DNA of 64,000 nt from Streptomyces curacoi. GTDB taxonomy: Bacteria; Actinomycetota; Actinomycetes; Streptomycetales; Streptomycetaceae. The position numbers were made by a program, and so were the translations under genes. Positions 1-8,317 of the stretch are shown here, one piece after another. Numbering within the stretch: position 1 is the first letter of the stretch; the number at the start of each line of letters is the position of its first letter. Location: positions 474,713 to 538,712 of the forward strand of contig NZ_KQ947986.1 in the NCBI RefSeq assembly GCF_001513975.1, given 5' to 3'. The notes under the pieces were generated by a model. It saw nothing but the letters and a program-made list of their open reading frames with translations, did no database searches and was not told where the DNA came from.

Positions 1-1032
1 GCAACGCGCAAGAACGCGGCGGGGAACGACGTACACCTGCATCTGACGAACTACCAGAACCGCTACTTCGGCGGCGCGGCGATGATCCGGCTGTACCGGT
101 TCGACCTCGACCGGAACGTCATCGACGTGGAGACGGTCTCGCCGTGGATCCTCGGCCGGGCCGCCAAGGGGCTCAATGAGCTGGAGCGGCAGGAGATCGA
201 ACTCAGCGGTGACGCCGACCGGTTCACCGTGGAGATCGACTTCGCCGACCGTTTCTCCGGCTTCGATCCGGTGCCCGCACGCCCGGCGCGCCCCGCGTCG
301 CGGATGCTGGTCCCGGGCACGGTGGCGTACTGGCGGTTCGACAAGCCGGTGGAGGGCACCGTCCGGGACCTGTCCGGGCGCGGCAACGACCTCACGCTCG
401 TCACCGTGGGCGGCGGCAAGCTGGGCTGGTCCGCCGACCACCACCCCGACCAGCCCGGCCACGGCAGCCTGGAGTTCCAGGGCCACAAGTCCCCGCTGAA
501 GGGCGCGTACCTGCGCACGGTCGACGGCGCACCACTCAACTCGGCGACCTTCGGGGACGGTTACACCATCGAGGCGTTCTACCGCCTCCCCGCCGACTGG
601 GACCCCTCGCACAACGCCTGGTCGGGCTTGGTCGGTCGTACGGGCACGGGCGGCGCCGCCGGCAAGAGCGCCGACGACCCGGACGAGCCGCTCGCCACGC
701 TCTCCCTGTCGAACGACCGGGAGCCGCAGTGGGCGATGCGCCCGCTGAACCAGGAGGGCATCGCCACCAACTGGGGCCAGGAGACCCCGCTGGAGACCTG
801 GTGGCACCTCGCGGTCGTCAACGACGGCGCCCACACGACGATGTACGTCGAGGGCTGCCCGGTGGTCCGCAACCCCAGGGCAGCGGCGGTCGGCATCACG
901 TCCGTCGGGCTGCCGTGGCTGCTCGGCGGCTACGAGTACGGCGGCACGATCGACCAGATCCTGTACGGACGCCTCGGCGATGTCCGGATCGTCGCCCGGG
1001 CGCTGCCCGTCACGTCCTTCATGAACCACTGA
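1..1032 (+). CDS. Metallophosphoesterase/LamG-domain protein, C-terminal part (5' partial)
   Basis: The reading frame is open from base 1, so the gene starts before the window; an internal ATG at 82 is not the true start. The visible 343 residues begin with a segment (LHLTNYQNRYFGG) of the kind found near the end of calcineurin-like phosphoesterase domains. A concanavalin-like LamG/jellyroll domain follows from about residue 100 (VAYWRFD...DLSGRGNDLTL, then TIEAFYRLP and WWHLAVVNDG). In known relatives this layout is an exported phosphoesterase with a carbohydrate-binding-like fold; the signal peptide, if any, lies outside the window. The gene ends 17 bases before the PHP-type phosphoesterase gene, so the two probably share a transcript. 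The LamG part is clear; the phosphoesterase part is inferred from a short stretch. Confidence 0.7.
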   Translation, partial: ATRKNAAGNDVHLHLTNYQNRYFGGAAMIRLYRFDLDRNVIDVETVSPWILGRAAKGLNELERQEIELSGDADRFTVEIDFADRFSGFDPVPARPARPASRMLVPGTVAYWRFDKPVEGTVRDLSGRGNDLTLVTVGGGKLGWSADHHPDQPGHGSLEFQGHKSPLKGAYLRTVDGAPLNSATFGDGYTIEAFYRLPADWDPSHNAWSGLVGRTGTGGAAGKSADDPDEPLATLSLSNDREPQWAMRPLNQEGIATNWGQETPLETWWHLAVVNDGAHTTMYVEGCPVVRNPRAAAVGITSVGLPWLLGGYEYGGTIDQILYGRLGDVRIVARALPVTSFMNH

Positions 1033-1049
1033 CGCCCCAAAGGACCACC

Positions 1050-2717
1050 ATGACCGAGCAGCAGTTGCCCAGCTGGGCCGATCCGTCCGTCTCCCCCGCC
1101 GAACTGGACCCGCAGGGCATGTCCAGACGCGGACTCCTGCGCCGCGCCGGCCTGTTCGGCGCCGCGTTCGCCCTCGGATCCGCCACCCCGGCGCTCGCCG
1201 CCGACGACAGACACCTCGGCGGCGACGATCCCCGCCTCGCCTACCTCGTCGGCGACCACCACATCCACTCCGTCTACAGCCACGACGCCAAGTACACGTT
1301 CTCCCAACTGGCCGCCGCGAGCGCCAGGTACGGCCTCGACTGGATGGTGTTCACCGAGCACTCCAACTTCGGGCACGCCAAGTACGGGGCCGTGCTGGAG
1401 CACGAGGAGATCCTCAAGGCCCGCGCCGAGAACCCGCGTCAGCTGATCTTCCAGGGCCTGGAGTGGTACATCCCGGCCGCCGAGCACTGCACGGTCTTCG
1501 CGGCGCCCGGCCCCCACGAGGTCGACCTGCTCACCCGGTTCGAGACCGCCTACGACGGCAAGCTCCTCGGCTACACCGACGGCTCCGCGGGCGGCGCCGA
1601 CACCGCCCGCAACGAGGCACACGCCGTCGAGGCGATCCGGTGGCTGGCCGAGCAGCGCCGCACCGGCTGCATCGACGACGTACTCGTCCTCGCCAACCAT
1701 CCGATGCGTCTCGGCATCGACTCCCCGCGCGAGATGCGGGGCTGGCGGGACGCCGCCCCCGAGATCATGATCGGCATGGAGGGCGCGCCCGGCGCTCAGG
1801 GCGCCGCGATCCCCGGCTGGCGCGGGGCGACCTCGATCCGGGGCGAGTACGAGAACAGGCCGTCGGCGCAGTCCTGGGCCGGCTATCCGGCGGACGCGTA
1901 TCTGACGTACGGCGGTTTCGACTGGGCGACCGCGACGGTGGGCGGTCTGTGGGACTCGATGCTGGCGGAAGGCAGCCTGTTCTCGATCACGACGAACTCC
2001 GACGCCCACCGCATCGTCTTCGACACCTGGAAGAACGGGGACTGGCCCGCGGGCCAGAACTTCGACACCACGGGCAAGCTGCCCGACCCGGTGAACACCG
2101 ACACCCCGCAGCCGGGCAGCGACTTCTGGCCGGGGCAGTTCAGCCGCACCCACGTCGGCGTCACCCGCTACAGCTACCGCGCGGTGATGGCGGGCCTGCG
2201 CGCGGGCCGGGTGTGGCTCGACCACGGGCATCTGCTCGACGGCCTCGACGTGCGCCTCAAGCGGGACTGCGACCTCGGACGGGGCGTCACGCTGGGCGGC
2301 CGGCTGCGGGTGCGCAAGGGCGAGAAGCTCACGCTCGACATCACCGTGACGACCGCCTCCCGGCCCAACCCGCAGGGGATCCTGCCGGAGTTGGCGCACG
2401 TGGACGTCATCCGGGGCGCGGTGCGCGGCCCGGTGACCGACCGGGACACGTGGCGGGCGCCGGACACGAAGGTCGTGCGCACCGAGGACGTGACGGGCCG
2501 CAGGGGGACGTACACCCTGCGCGTCCCGCTGACCGCCGGGGACGGGTCCTTCTACGTCCGGCTGCGCGGCAGCGACGGCAACCGTCACGGCGCGGGCTAC
2601 CTAGGCGCCTCGGTCGACCCGCACGGACCGGTTCCGCACGAGCCCGGAAACGGTGACCCGTGGGCGGATACGTGGTTCTATTCGAACCCCGTATTCGTCG
2701 ATGTGGCAGGAGTCTGA
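1050..2717 (+). CDS. Secreted PHP-domain phosphoesterase (Tat signal)
   Basis: A 555-residue protein beginning at ATG 1050 behind an AAAGGA ribosome site; the frame is open further upstream but that part lies inside the previous gene. Residues 1-50 form a twin-arginine signal (SRRGLLRR at 25-32, hydrophobic stretch, cleavage after about ALA50), so the enzyme is probably exported folded with its metals. The PHP metal-site pattern HHIH is at 70-73, with further acidic and histidine residues downstream (SDAHR about residue 320). PHP proteins hydrolyse phosphoesters using two or three metal ions; the substrate is unknown. The stop overlaps the start of the next gene (TGATG), so the two are translationally coupled. 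Family confident, substrate not. Confidence 0.85.
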   Translation: MTEQQLPSWADPSVSPAELDPQGMSRRGLLRRAGLFGAAFALGSATPALAADDRHLGGDDPRLAYLVGDHHIHSVYSHDAKYTFSQLAAASARYGLDWMVFTEHSNFGHAKYGAVLEHEEILKARAENPRQLIFQGLEWYIPAAEHCTVFAAPGPHEVDLLTRFETAYDGKLLGYTDGSAGGADTARNEAHAVEAIRWLAEQRRTGCIDDVLVLANHPMRLGIDSPREMRGWRDAAPEIMIGMEGAPGAQGAAIPGWRGATSIRGEYENRPSAQSWAGYPADAYLTYGGFDWATATVGGLWDSMLAEGSLFSITTNSDAHRIVFDTWKNGDWPAGQNFDTTGKLPDPVNTDTPQPGSDFWPGQFSRTHVGVTRYSYRAVMAGLRAGRVWLDHGHLLDGLDVRLKRDCDLGRGVTLGGRLRVRKGEKLTLDITVTTASRPNPQGILPELAHVDVIRGAVRGPVTDRDTWRAPDTKVVRTEDVTGRRGTYTLRVPLTAGDGSFYVRLRGSDGNRHGAGYLGASVDPHGPVPHEPGNGDPWADTWFYSNPVFVDVAGV

Positions 2718-3565
2718 TGAGACGTCATTTATTCACCGTGGCTTGCATGTTGGGCGCCGTCACGCTCGGCGCGGGGACGGCGACCGCCGCCGGTGACCCG
2801 CGCTGGGCCGAAACCGGCACGGCGTACACGGACACGCTGGGCGGCGGACAGGGGCTGGCGAGCCGCGCGGACGGCTCGCTGCTGTACCGCGGGCTCGCCT
2901 CCATCCCCCTGGATCTGCGCATCAAGGGCTGGAACCACATCGGCGACCCGGACGTCGCACGCGGCCATGTCTTCGACGCCTACCAGGGCCCGGACACGGC
3001 CACGTCCAAGATGTTCGCGGTGACGACGCCGGCCGGGAAGCGCTACGAGTACGTGCATCGGCTCAACCCGGGCGAGAAGCTGAACAACTCCTTCGCCACC
3101 GTCTCGCCCGACGGGCAGTGGCTGGTGTCGGGCGAGTGGGGGGAGCAGAAGAGGCTTCAAGTCTTCCCCGCGCCGCTGCTCAACCCGGCCACCCCGCCGA
3201 CGGGCGGGGAGCTGACGGAGGCCTGGCAGATCACCCTGGACAAGCCGGTGCGTGACATCCAGGGCTGTGACTTCGTGACGGAGACCCGCCTGGTGTGCGC
3301 CTCGAACGACACCTCGGGGACGCTCTTCCCGGAGATCCGTCCGCTGCTCCAGGTGGATCTGCCGCGCAAGGTGGACGGTCAGCCGGTCACAGGGGCGGTG
3401 AAGAGCCTGTTCGCGCTGCCGCAGCGCAGCGTGTGCACGGGCGCGTTCGAGACGGAGGGTGTCGACTACGACGTGCGCAGCGGCACCCTGCGCACGCAGA
3501 TGATCCCGCCGGGCGTGTGCAAGGTGGCGACGGCCGTCCACTCGTACCAGCAGGTCACGGACTGA
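2717..3565 (+). CDS. Secreted protein of unknown function
   Basis: A 282-residue protein starting at ATG 2717, whose A is the last base of the previous stop codon. Residues 1-24 are a Sec-type signal peptide (MRRHLF, hydrophobic core, TATA cleavage region). The mature part contains repeated short beta-rich segments (SPDGQWLVSGEW, LPRKVDGQPV) that recall a beta-propeller, plus three or four cysteines that could pair outside the cell. I do not recognise a named family. Tight coupling to the PHP phosphoesterase gene suggests the two exported proteins act in the same process, perhaps phosphate or phosphoester scavenging, but nothing in the sequence proves that. Confidence 0.75.
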   Translation: MRRHLFTVACMLGAVTLGAGTATAAGDPRWAETGTAYTDTLGGGQGLASRADGSLLYRGLASIPLDLRIKGWNHIGDPDVARGHVFDAYQGPDTATSKMFAVTTPAGKRYEYVHRLNPGEKLNNSFATVSPDGQWLVSGEWGEQKRLQVFPAPLLNPATPPTGGELTEAWQITLDKPVRDIQGCDFVTETRLVCASNDTSGTLFPEIRPLLQVDLPRKVDGQPVTGAVKSLFALPQRSVCTGAFETEGVDYDVRSGTLRTQMIPPGVCKVATAVHSYQQVTD

Positions 3566-3580
3566 TCGGCCGGAGGTACT

Positions 3581-4420
3581 GTGGGCCGCGTGACCGGTGA
3601 AGAGTCGCTGCGGCCCCAGTCCCTCATGCTGACGTTCCTGGGCGACCAGGTGCTCGGGCGGGACGTCTGTGTGTACTCGGGCAGCGTCATCGACGTCTTC
3701 GCGCGCGTGGGCGTCGGTGAGCAGGCGACCCGCTCGACCCTGACCCGGATGGTGAACCGCGGTCTGCTGCGCCGCCAGCGCGAGGGGCGCCGGATGTACT
3801 TCGGGCTGACCGAGCGTTCGGCGGCCGTCCTGCGCGACGGAGAGCACCGCATCTGGCAGACCGGCGCCGTCAACCGCCACTGGGACGGCAGCTGGACCCT
3901 GCTCGGCTTCTCCCTGCCCGAGTCGTGGCAGCGCCAGCGCCACGATCTGCGCTCCCAGCTGACCTGGAGCGGCTTCGGCCCGCTGTTCAGCGGGCTGTGG
4001 ATCGCGCCCGGCGAGGTCGACGTGTCGTCCCTGGTCGCCGAGCTCGGCCTGTCCGCCCATGTGAAGGTCTTCCGCGCGCATGCCGACGCCGGCATGGACA
4101 TCGGCGCGATGATCGAGGAGACCTGGGAGCTGGCCGAACTGGCGGCGCGCTACGCGGCGTTCGTACGACGCTGGCAGCCGTGGCTGACGGAGCGGGCGGA
4201 CGCCGAGGACGCCCTCGCGCTGCGGCTGAGGTTGCAGGCCGAGTGGCTGCGCGTGATCCGCCAGGATCCGCGGCTGCCGGTCAGGCATCTGCCGGACGAC
4301 TGGCCGGCCGAGGAGGCCGAGAAGACGTTCCGGGCGGTGCACGAGCGGTTCACACCCCTTGCACGGGAGGCCTCGGAACGCCTCCTCGACCTGGTGCCCG
4401 TACGGGACGGTCAGGCGTAG
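3581..4420 (+). CDS. PaaX-family transcriptional regulator
   Basis: A 279-residue protein with GTG start at 3581, 4 bases after GGAGG; a second GTG at 3590 is possible but less well spaced. The N-terminal 90 residues form the PaaX winged helix-turn-helix (LRPQSLMLTFLGDQVL, then ATRSTLTRMVNRGLLRRQREGRRMYFGLT); the PaaX middle and C-terminal domains follow (WQRQRHDLRSQLTWSGFGPLFSGLWIAPG). PaaX repressors of phenylacetate catabolism respond to an aryl-CoA thioester. Here the gene converges on a CoA-dependent aromatic-acid operon and overlaps its last gene by 10 bases, so it probably senses a pathway CoA ester. That link is inference from position. Confidence 0.9.
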   Translation: MGRVTGEESLRPQSLMLTFLGDQVLGRDVCVYSGSVIDVFARVGVGEQATRSTLTRMVNRGLLRRQREGRRMYFGLTERSAAVLRDGEHRIWQTGAVNRHWDGSWTLLGFSLPESWQRQRHDLRSQLTWSGFGPLFSGLWIAPGEVDVSSLVAELGLSAHVKVFRAHADAGMDIGAMIEETWELAELAARYAAFVRRWQPWLTERADAEDALALRLRLQAEWLRVIRQDPRLPVRHLPDDWPAEEAEKTFRAVHERFTPLAREASERLLDLVPVRDGQA

Positions 4421-4866
4421 AAGCGGGACAGGCTCTGCAGCACCGCCGCGGGCTTGGCGCCGCCCTCGATCTCGATGGTGCCGTCGACGGTGATCTGCAC
4501 CCCGCCCGGCACCTCCTCGACCTCGGCCAGCTTCCCGGCCAGCCGGATGCGCGAGCCGACCTTGACCGGGGCGGGGAAACGCACCTTGTTCAGGCCGTAG
4601 TTGACCTTCGTGGTGACGCCCTGGACGTCCAGCAGCTCGGTGAACAGGGGGATGAAGAGGGAGAGGGTGAGGTAGCCGTGGGCGATGGGGGCGCCGAAGG
4701 GGCCCTCGGCCGCCCTCTGCGGGTCCACGTGGATCCACTGGTGGTCGCCCGTGGCGTCGGCGAACGTGTTGACGCGCTCCTGGGTGATCTCGATCCACTC
4801 GCTGGTGCCGAGGTCGCTGCCCGCCAGCTTCTTCAGCTCGTCGAGGCCGTTCACGGTGATGCTCAT
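4411..4866 (-). CDS. couM: MaoC-family enoyl-CoA hydratase
   Basis: A 151-residue single hot-dog-fold protein starting at ATG 4866, 8 bases after the ligase stop. The R-hydratase signature is visible: FADATGDHQWIHVDPQRA (D and H of the active site), PFGAPIAHGYLTLSL, and FPAPVKVGSRIRL. MaoC enzymes add water across an enoyl-CoA double bond. In the Rhodococcus cou pathway the MaoC member hydrates p-hydroxycinnamoyl-CoA. The gene is last in the operon SDR-amidohydrolase-ligase-MaoC, which holds exactly those four enzyme types. The cou assignment rests on the gene set, not on substrate evidence. Confidence 0.85.
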   Translation of the reverse strand: MSITVNGLDELKKLAGSDLGTSEWIEITQERVNTFADATGDHQWIHVDPQRAAEGPFGAPIAHGYLTLSLFIPLFTELLDVQGVTTKVNYGLNKVRFPAPVKVGSRIRLAGKLAEVEEVPGGVQITVDGTIEIEGGAKPAAVLQSLSRFYA

Positions 4867-4874
4867 GCGGTTCC

Positions 4875-6377
4875 TTAACTGTTGCCGTACCGGGTACGGA
4901 CACGGGACTTGAGGAGTTTTCCGGAGGCGGTGCGCGGGAGTTCGTCCGCGAGGACCACCGATTTCGGGATCTTGTACTTGGCGAGCCGGCCGGCGAGGGA
5001 GGCGAGGATCTCGTCCGGGTCGGGCGCGGCGCCCTCGCGCGGTACGACGACCGCGCGCGGTACCTCGCCCCACTTGTCGTCCGGGACCCCGATCACCGCG
5101 CACTCGACGATGTCCGGGTGGGCGAGGAGCAGGTCCTCGATCTCGGCGGGGTAGATGTTCTCGCCGCCCGAGATGATCATGTCCTTGATGCGGTCGACGA
5201 TGTAGACGTAGCCGTCCTCGTCGATCCGGGCCGCGTCCCCGCTGCGGAACCAGCCGTCCGCGAAGGAGGCCGCCGTCTCCTCGGGCAGGCCCCAGTAACC
5301 GGGCATGACATGCGGGCCGCGGACCACGACCTCGCCGGTCTCGCCGACCTCGACCGGCGCCGCGTCCGGCCGCACGACCCTTACGTCGCTGAAGAAGTGC
5401 GGTACGCCCGCCGAGCCGGCCTTGCCGACGGCGTGTTCGGCGTCCAGGAACAGGGTTCCGGGCGCGGCCTCCGTCATGCCGTAGCCCTGGAGGAAGGTCA
5501 GCCCGCGCTCCTGGTACGCGGCGATCAGCGGCGTCGGCACGGGCGAGCCGCCGCACGTCAGGATCCGCAGGCTGGACAGGTCCGCGTCGGGCCAGCGCGG
5601 GTGGCGGGCCACCTGGTCGAACATGGTCGGCACGCCGAACATGAAGGTGATCCGGTGCCGTTCGATCAGGTCGAGGGTGGCCCCCGGGTCGAAGGCCTCG
5701 ACCAGGACGCAGGTGCCGCCCTTGAGCAGGACCGGCAGCGTCAGCATGTTCAGCCCTGCGGTGTGGAACAACGGGGCCGAGACCAGGGCGCGTTCGTCGG
5801 CGATCAGGTCGGTGTCGACGAGGACGTTGATCGCGTTCCAGGTGATGTTGCCGTGGGTGAGCATCGCGCCCTTGGGGCGGCCGGTCGTCCCCGAGGTGTA
5901 CATGATGATGCAGGTGTCGTCCGGGGTGACCGGGGCGTCGACGGGCTCCGCGGAGGCCGACGCGAGCGCCTCCTCGTACTCGGCGCCCACTTCGACGTAC
6001 GTACGCACGTCCGTGCTGCCCGGCAGACCCGCGACGAGCCCGGCGTGCGAGGGGCCGTAGACGAGGGCCTTGGCGCCGGAGTCGGCGAGCTGGTGGGCGA
6101 TCTCGGGGCCGGCCAGGCGGGTGTTGAGCGGGACGAAGACCGCGCCGAGCGTGCCGGCCGCGAACAGGGTCTCCAGGTAGGAGGGGTGGTTCGGGCCGAG
6201 GTAGGCGATGCGGTCGCCGCGGCGCACGCCCCTGACGCGCAGGGCGTGGGCGAGGCGGGTGGTGCGGTCGTACAGCTGCGCGTAGGTGCGGGTGGTGTCG
6301 CCGTGGACCAGCGCGGTGCGGTGCGGGGTCTTGCGGGCCCGGCGTGCGGGCCACGACCCCAGTCCCTCGTTGCGCAT
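4875..6377 (-). CDS. couL: Acyl-CoA synthetase, probably for a hydroxycinnamic acid
   Basis: A 500-residue ANL-family ligase that activates a carboxylic acid with ATP and then CoA. Visible motifs in order: the AMP-binding loop YTSGTTGRPKGAMLTHGN (about residue 165), GYGMTEA (about 305), RSGDAARIDEDGYVYIVDRIKDMI split by the hinge (about 380-400), and the C-terminal catalytic lysine in TASGKLLK. The length is typical of short fatty-acid or feruloyl-CoA ligases. It lies between amidohydrolase and MaoC genes. By analogy with Rhodococcus couL it would form p-hydroxycinnamoyl-CoA. A medium-chain fatty-acid substrate is the main alternative. Confidence 0.88.
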   Translation of the reverse strand: MRNEGLGSWPARRARKTPHRTALVHGDTTRTYAQLYDRTTRLAHALRVRGVRRGDRIAYLGPNHPSYLETLFAAGTLGAVFVPLNTRLAGPEIAHQLADSGAKALVYGPSHAGLVAGLPGSTDVRTYVEVGAEYEEALASASAEPVDAPVTPDDTCIIMYTSGTTGRPKGAMLTHGNITWNAINVLVDTDLIADERALVSAPLFHTAGLNMLTLPVLLKGGTCVLVEAFDPGATLDLIERHRITFMFGVPTMFDQVARHPRWPDADLSSLRILTCGGSPVPTPLIAAYQERGLTFLQGYGMTEAAPGTLFLDAEHAVGKAGSAGVPHFFSDVRVVRPDAAPVEVGETGEVVVRGPHVMPGYWGLPEETAASFADGWFRSGDAARIDEDGYVYIVDRIKDMIISGGENIYPAEIEDLLLAHPDIVECAVIGVPDDKWGEVPRAVVVPREGAAPDPDEILASLAGRLAKYKIPKSVVLADELPRTASGKLLKSRVRTRYGNS

Positions 6378-6387
6378 GTCACGCCCC

Positions 6388-7263
6388 TTACGGTTTCGTC
6401 AGCCCGAGCAGTCGGGCGGCGTTCTCCTTGAGGATCTTCGGCCTCACCTCGTCCTTGATCGACAGCTTCGCGAAGTCGGCGAGCCAGCGGTCGGGGGTGA
6501 GGACGGGGAAGTCGGAGCCGAAGAGGACCTTGTCCTTCAGCAGGGTGTTCGCGTACTGCACGAGCTGCGGCGGGAAGTACTTCGGCGACCAGCCGGACAG
6601 GTCGATGTGCACGCCCGGCTTGTGGGTGGCGACGGCGAGGGCCTCGTCCTGCCAGGGGAAGGACGGGTGCGCCAGGATGATCTTCAGGTGCGGGAAGTCG
6701 GCCGCGACGTCGTCCACGTGGAGGGGGTTGGAGTACTTGAGGCGGATTCCGCCTCCGCCGGGGACGCCCGCGCCGATGCCGGTCTGGCCCGTGTGGAAGA
6801 GGGCGATCGTGCCCGTCTCCTCGATGACCTCGTACAGGTCGTACGCCACCGAGCGGTCGTTGGGGAAGAAGCCCTGGATGCTGGGGTGGAACTTGAAGCC
6901 CTTCACCCCGTACTCCTCCACCAGGCGCCGCGCCTGCCGCACGCCCGCCCTCCCCCGGAAGGGATCGATGGAGGCGAAGGGGATGAGGACGTCCGCGTTG
7001 GCGGCCGCGGCCTCGGCGACCTCCTCGTTCGGGACCGGTGGCGTGCCGGTCGCGGACTCGGCGTCGACCGTGAAGATCACGGCGGCCATCTTCCGCTCGC
7101 GGTAGTAGGCGGCGGTCTCCTCAAGGGTCGGCTTGCGCTTGCCCTCGACCTTGAAGTAGGCCGAGGACGCGTCGTGCAGGTCGTCGTCCAGGGAGGAGTG
7201 GCCCTTGGAGGAGACCTCCGCGTGCGTGTGGACGTCGATCGCGACCAGTGACTGAAGGTCCAT
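6388..7263 (-). CDS. couO: Amidohydrolase-2 family hydrolase, CouO-like
   Basis: A 291-residue metal-dependent TIM-barrel protein of the amidohydrolase-2 (ACMSD-like) group. Metal-site elements seen: DVHTH near residue 10, FKFHPS in the middle, ILAHPSFPWQDE, and LFGSDFP near the end. Members hydrolyse or decarboxylate small aromatic or keto acids. In the cou pathway the amidohydrolase-family member cleaves the beta-ketoacyl-CoA to remove the two-carbon side chain, an unusual job for this fold. The ATG overlaps the SDR stop (TGATG), so it is translated after that gene. The family is certain; the role is by synteny. Confidence 0.8.
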   Translation of the reverse strand: MDLQSLVAIDVHTHAEVSSKGHSSLDDDLHDASSAYFKVEGKRKPTLEETAAYYRERKMAAVIFTVDAESATGTPPVPNEEVAEAAAANADVLIPFASIDPFRGRAGVRQARRLVEEYGVKGFKFHPSIQGFFPNDRSVAYDLYEVIEETGTIALFHTGQTGIGAGVPGGGGIRLKYSNPLHVDDVAADFPHLKIILAHPSFPWQDEALAVATHKPGVHIDLSGWSPKYFPPQLVQYANTLLKDKVLFGSDFPVLTPDRWLADFAKLSIKDEVRPKILKENAARLLGLTKP

Positions 7264-8180
7264 CACGCCTCCGGGAACCTGGGCGCCGCAATGCCGACCG
7301 ACTGGAGCTCGGCGCCGACCGAGGTGGGCCAGACGTCGGCCAGCGTGTCGGGGGTCCAGCCGCCGTCCGCGTACGCCGCCGCGATCTCCTGCGGATGCGA
7401 CCAGAGTGCCACCTTGTCGCCGCCGATGCCGATGCACTGACCGGTCACACCCCGGGCCGCCTCGGAGGCGAGGAAGGGGACGAGGGCCGCACAGTCCTCG
7501 GGGGTGCCGAAGCCCTCGCCCTTGCGCAGGAAGTCCGGCAGGGGCTCGCCGTTCCTCATGGCCTCGATGTACGGGGCGAAGGCCGGGATGGTCTCGGTCA
7601 TGGCGGTCGCGGCGACCGGCACGATCGCGTTGACGGTGATGTTCGCGCGGCCCAGCTCCATCGACCAGGTGCGGGCCATGGCGGCGATACCGGCCTTGGC
7701 GGCGGCGTAGTTCGTCTGGCCGAAGTTGCCGCGCTGGCCGGCCGGGGAGCCGACCAGGATGAGGCTGCCGCCCTCGCCCTGCTCGCGCATCCGGACGGCG
7801 GCGGCGCGGGCACAGGTGAAGGTGCCCTTGAGGTGGGTGGTGAGCACCGCGTCGAAGTCATCGTCGGTCATCTTCCACAGGACCTTGTCGCGCAGGATGC
7901 CCGCGTTGGTGACCAGGACGTCGAGGCGGCCGAACTCCTCGACCGCGCGGCCCACCAGCCGGTCCGCGGCCTCGGTAGTACCGACCGGGACGACTTCGGC
8001 GACCGCGGTGCCACCCGCCTCGGTGATGGACTTCACGGCCGCCTCGGCCACGGCCTCGTCGACGTCGTTGACGACCACCGAGGCGCCGTGGGCGGCCAGG
8101 GCGTGGGCGTAGGCGAGGCCGAGGCCCCGGCCGCTGCCGGTGACGACGGCGGCCTTGCCGGTGAGATCGATGCTGGGCAC
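7263..8180 (-). CDS. couN: SDR-family beta-hydroxyacyl-CoA dehydrogenase
   Basis: A 305-residue short-chain dehydrogenase. The start is GTG 8180, chosen because AAGGGA lies 8 bases upstream and the classical SDR fold begins at once (VPSIDLTGKAAVVTGSGRGLG); the longer open frame runs through promoter repeats. Seen: the NAD(P) loop TGSGRGLG, NAG at about 90, the serine region LILVGSPAGQ, and the YAAAK catalytic pair. The extended C-terminus resembles the dehydrogenase unit of 17-beta-HSD4-type multifunctional enzymes. In a cou-like pathway it oxidises the beta-hydroxyacyl-CoA made by the MaoC hydratase. It is the first gene of a four-gene operon, divergent from the MarR gene. Confidence 0.86.
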   Translation of the reverse strand: MPSIDLTGKAAVVTGSGRGLGLAYAHALAAHGASVVVNDVDEAVAEAAVKSITEAGGTAVAEVVPVGTTEAADRLVGRAVEEFGRLDVLVTNAGILRDKVLWKMTDDDFDAVLTTHLKGTFTCARAAAVRMREQGEGGSLILVGSPAGQRGNFGQTNYAAAKAGIAAMARTWSMELGRANITVNAIVPVAATAMTETIPAFAPYIEAMRNGEPLPDFLRKGEGFGTPEDCAALVPFLASEAARGVTGQCIGIGGDKVALWSHPQEIAAAYADGGWTPDTLADVWPTSVGAELQSVGIAAPRFPEA

Positions 8181-8197
8181 GGGCGGGGTCCCTTCAC

Positions 8198-8251
8198 ATG
8201 GGTGCGACATAGGTACGACATGGGTGCGACTGGCTGCGACGTGGGTGCGAC
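8198..8251. repeat. Five 10-11-bp iterons in the SDR/MarR intergenic region
   Basis: Five adjacent copies of ATGGGTGCGAC or a close variant lie at 8198-8208, 8209-8219, 8220-8230, 8231-8240 (one base short) and 8241-8251. Single degenerate copies recur near 8262 and 8328. The period is close to one helical turn, so all copies would face the same side of the DNA. They lie between the GTG of the SDR gene and the MarR gene, where a regulator would bind. Confidence 0.6.
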
Positions 8252-8292
8252 GCCGAGTCACACGGGTGCGGCTTCGAGATCGAAGCTAAGAG

Positions 8293-8317
8293 CAATAATT
8301 GATGACGTCAATAGTTG
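8293..8317. promoter_or_regulatory. Imperfect palindrome, candidate MarR operator
   Basis: An AT-rich inverted repeat centred on TTGATGACGTCAA with outer CAAT and GTTG arms. It is unusually AT-rich for this DNA and lies between the divergent operon and the regulator, overlapping the earliest possible start of the MarR gene. It fits autoregulation and repression of the operon by the MarR protein, but no binding data are available. Confidence 0.5.

Noticed and set aside
930..2588. Long minus-strand open frame opposite the PHP phosphoesterase gene
   Set aside because: Its product is Val/Ala/Gly/Arg-rich low-complexity sequence, the mirror of a high-GC gene; the plus-strand gene has a Tat signal, PHP motifs and a good ribosome site.
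2729..4903. 724-codon minus-strand frame across several genes
   Set aside because: It covers the secreted protein, PaaX and MaoC regions in the wrong frame and shows no folded-domain features. Only the overlapped genes have recognisable motifs.
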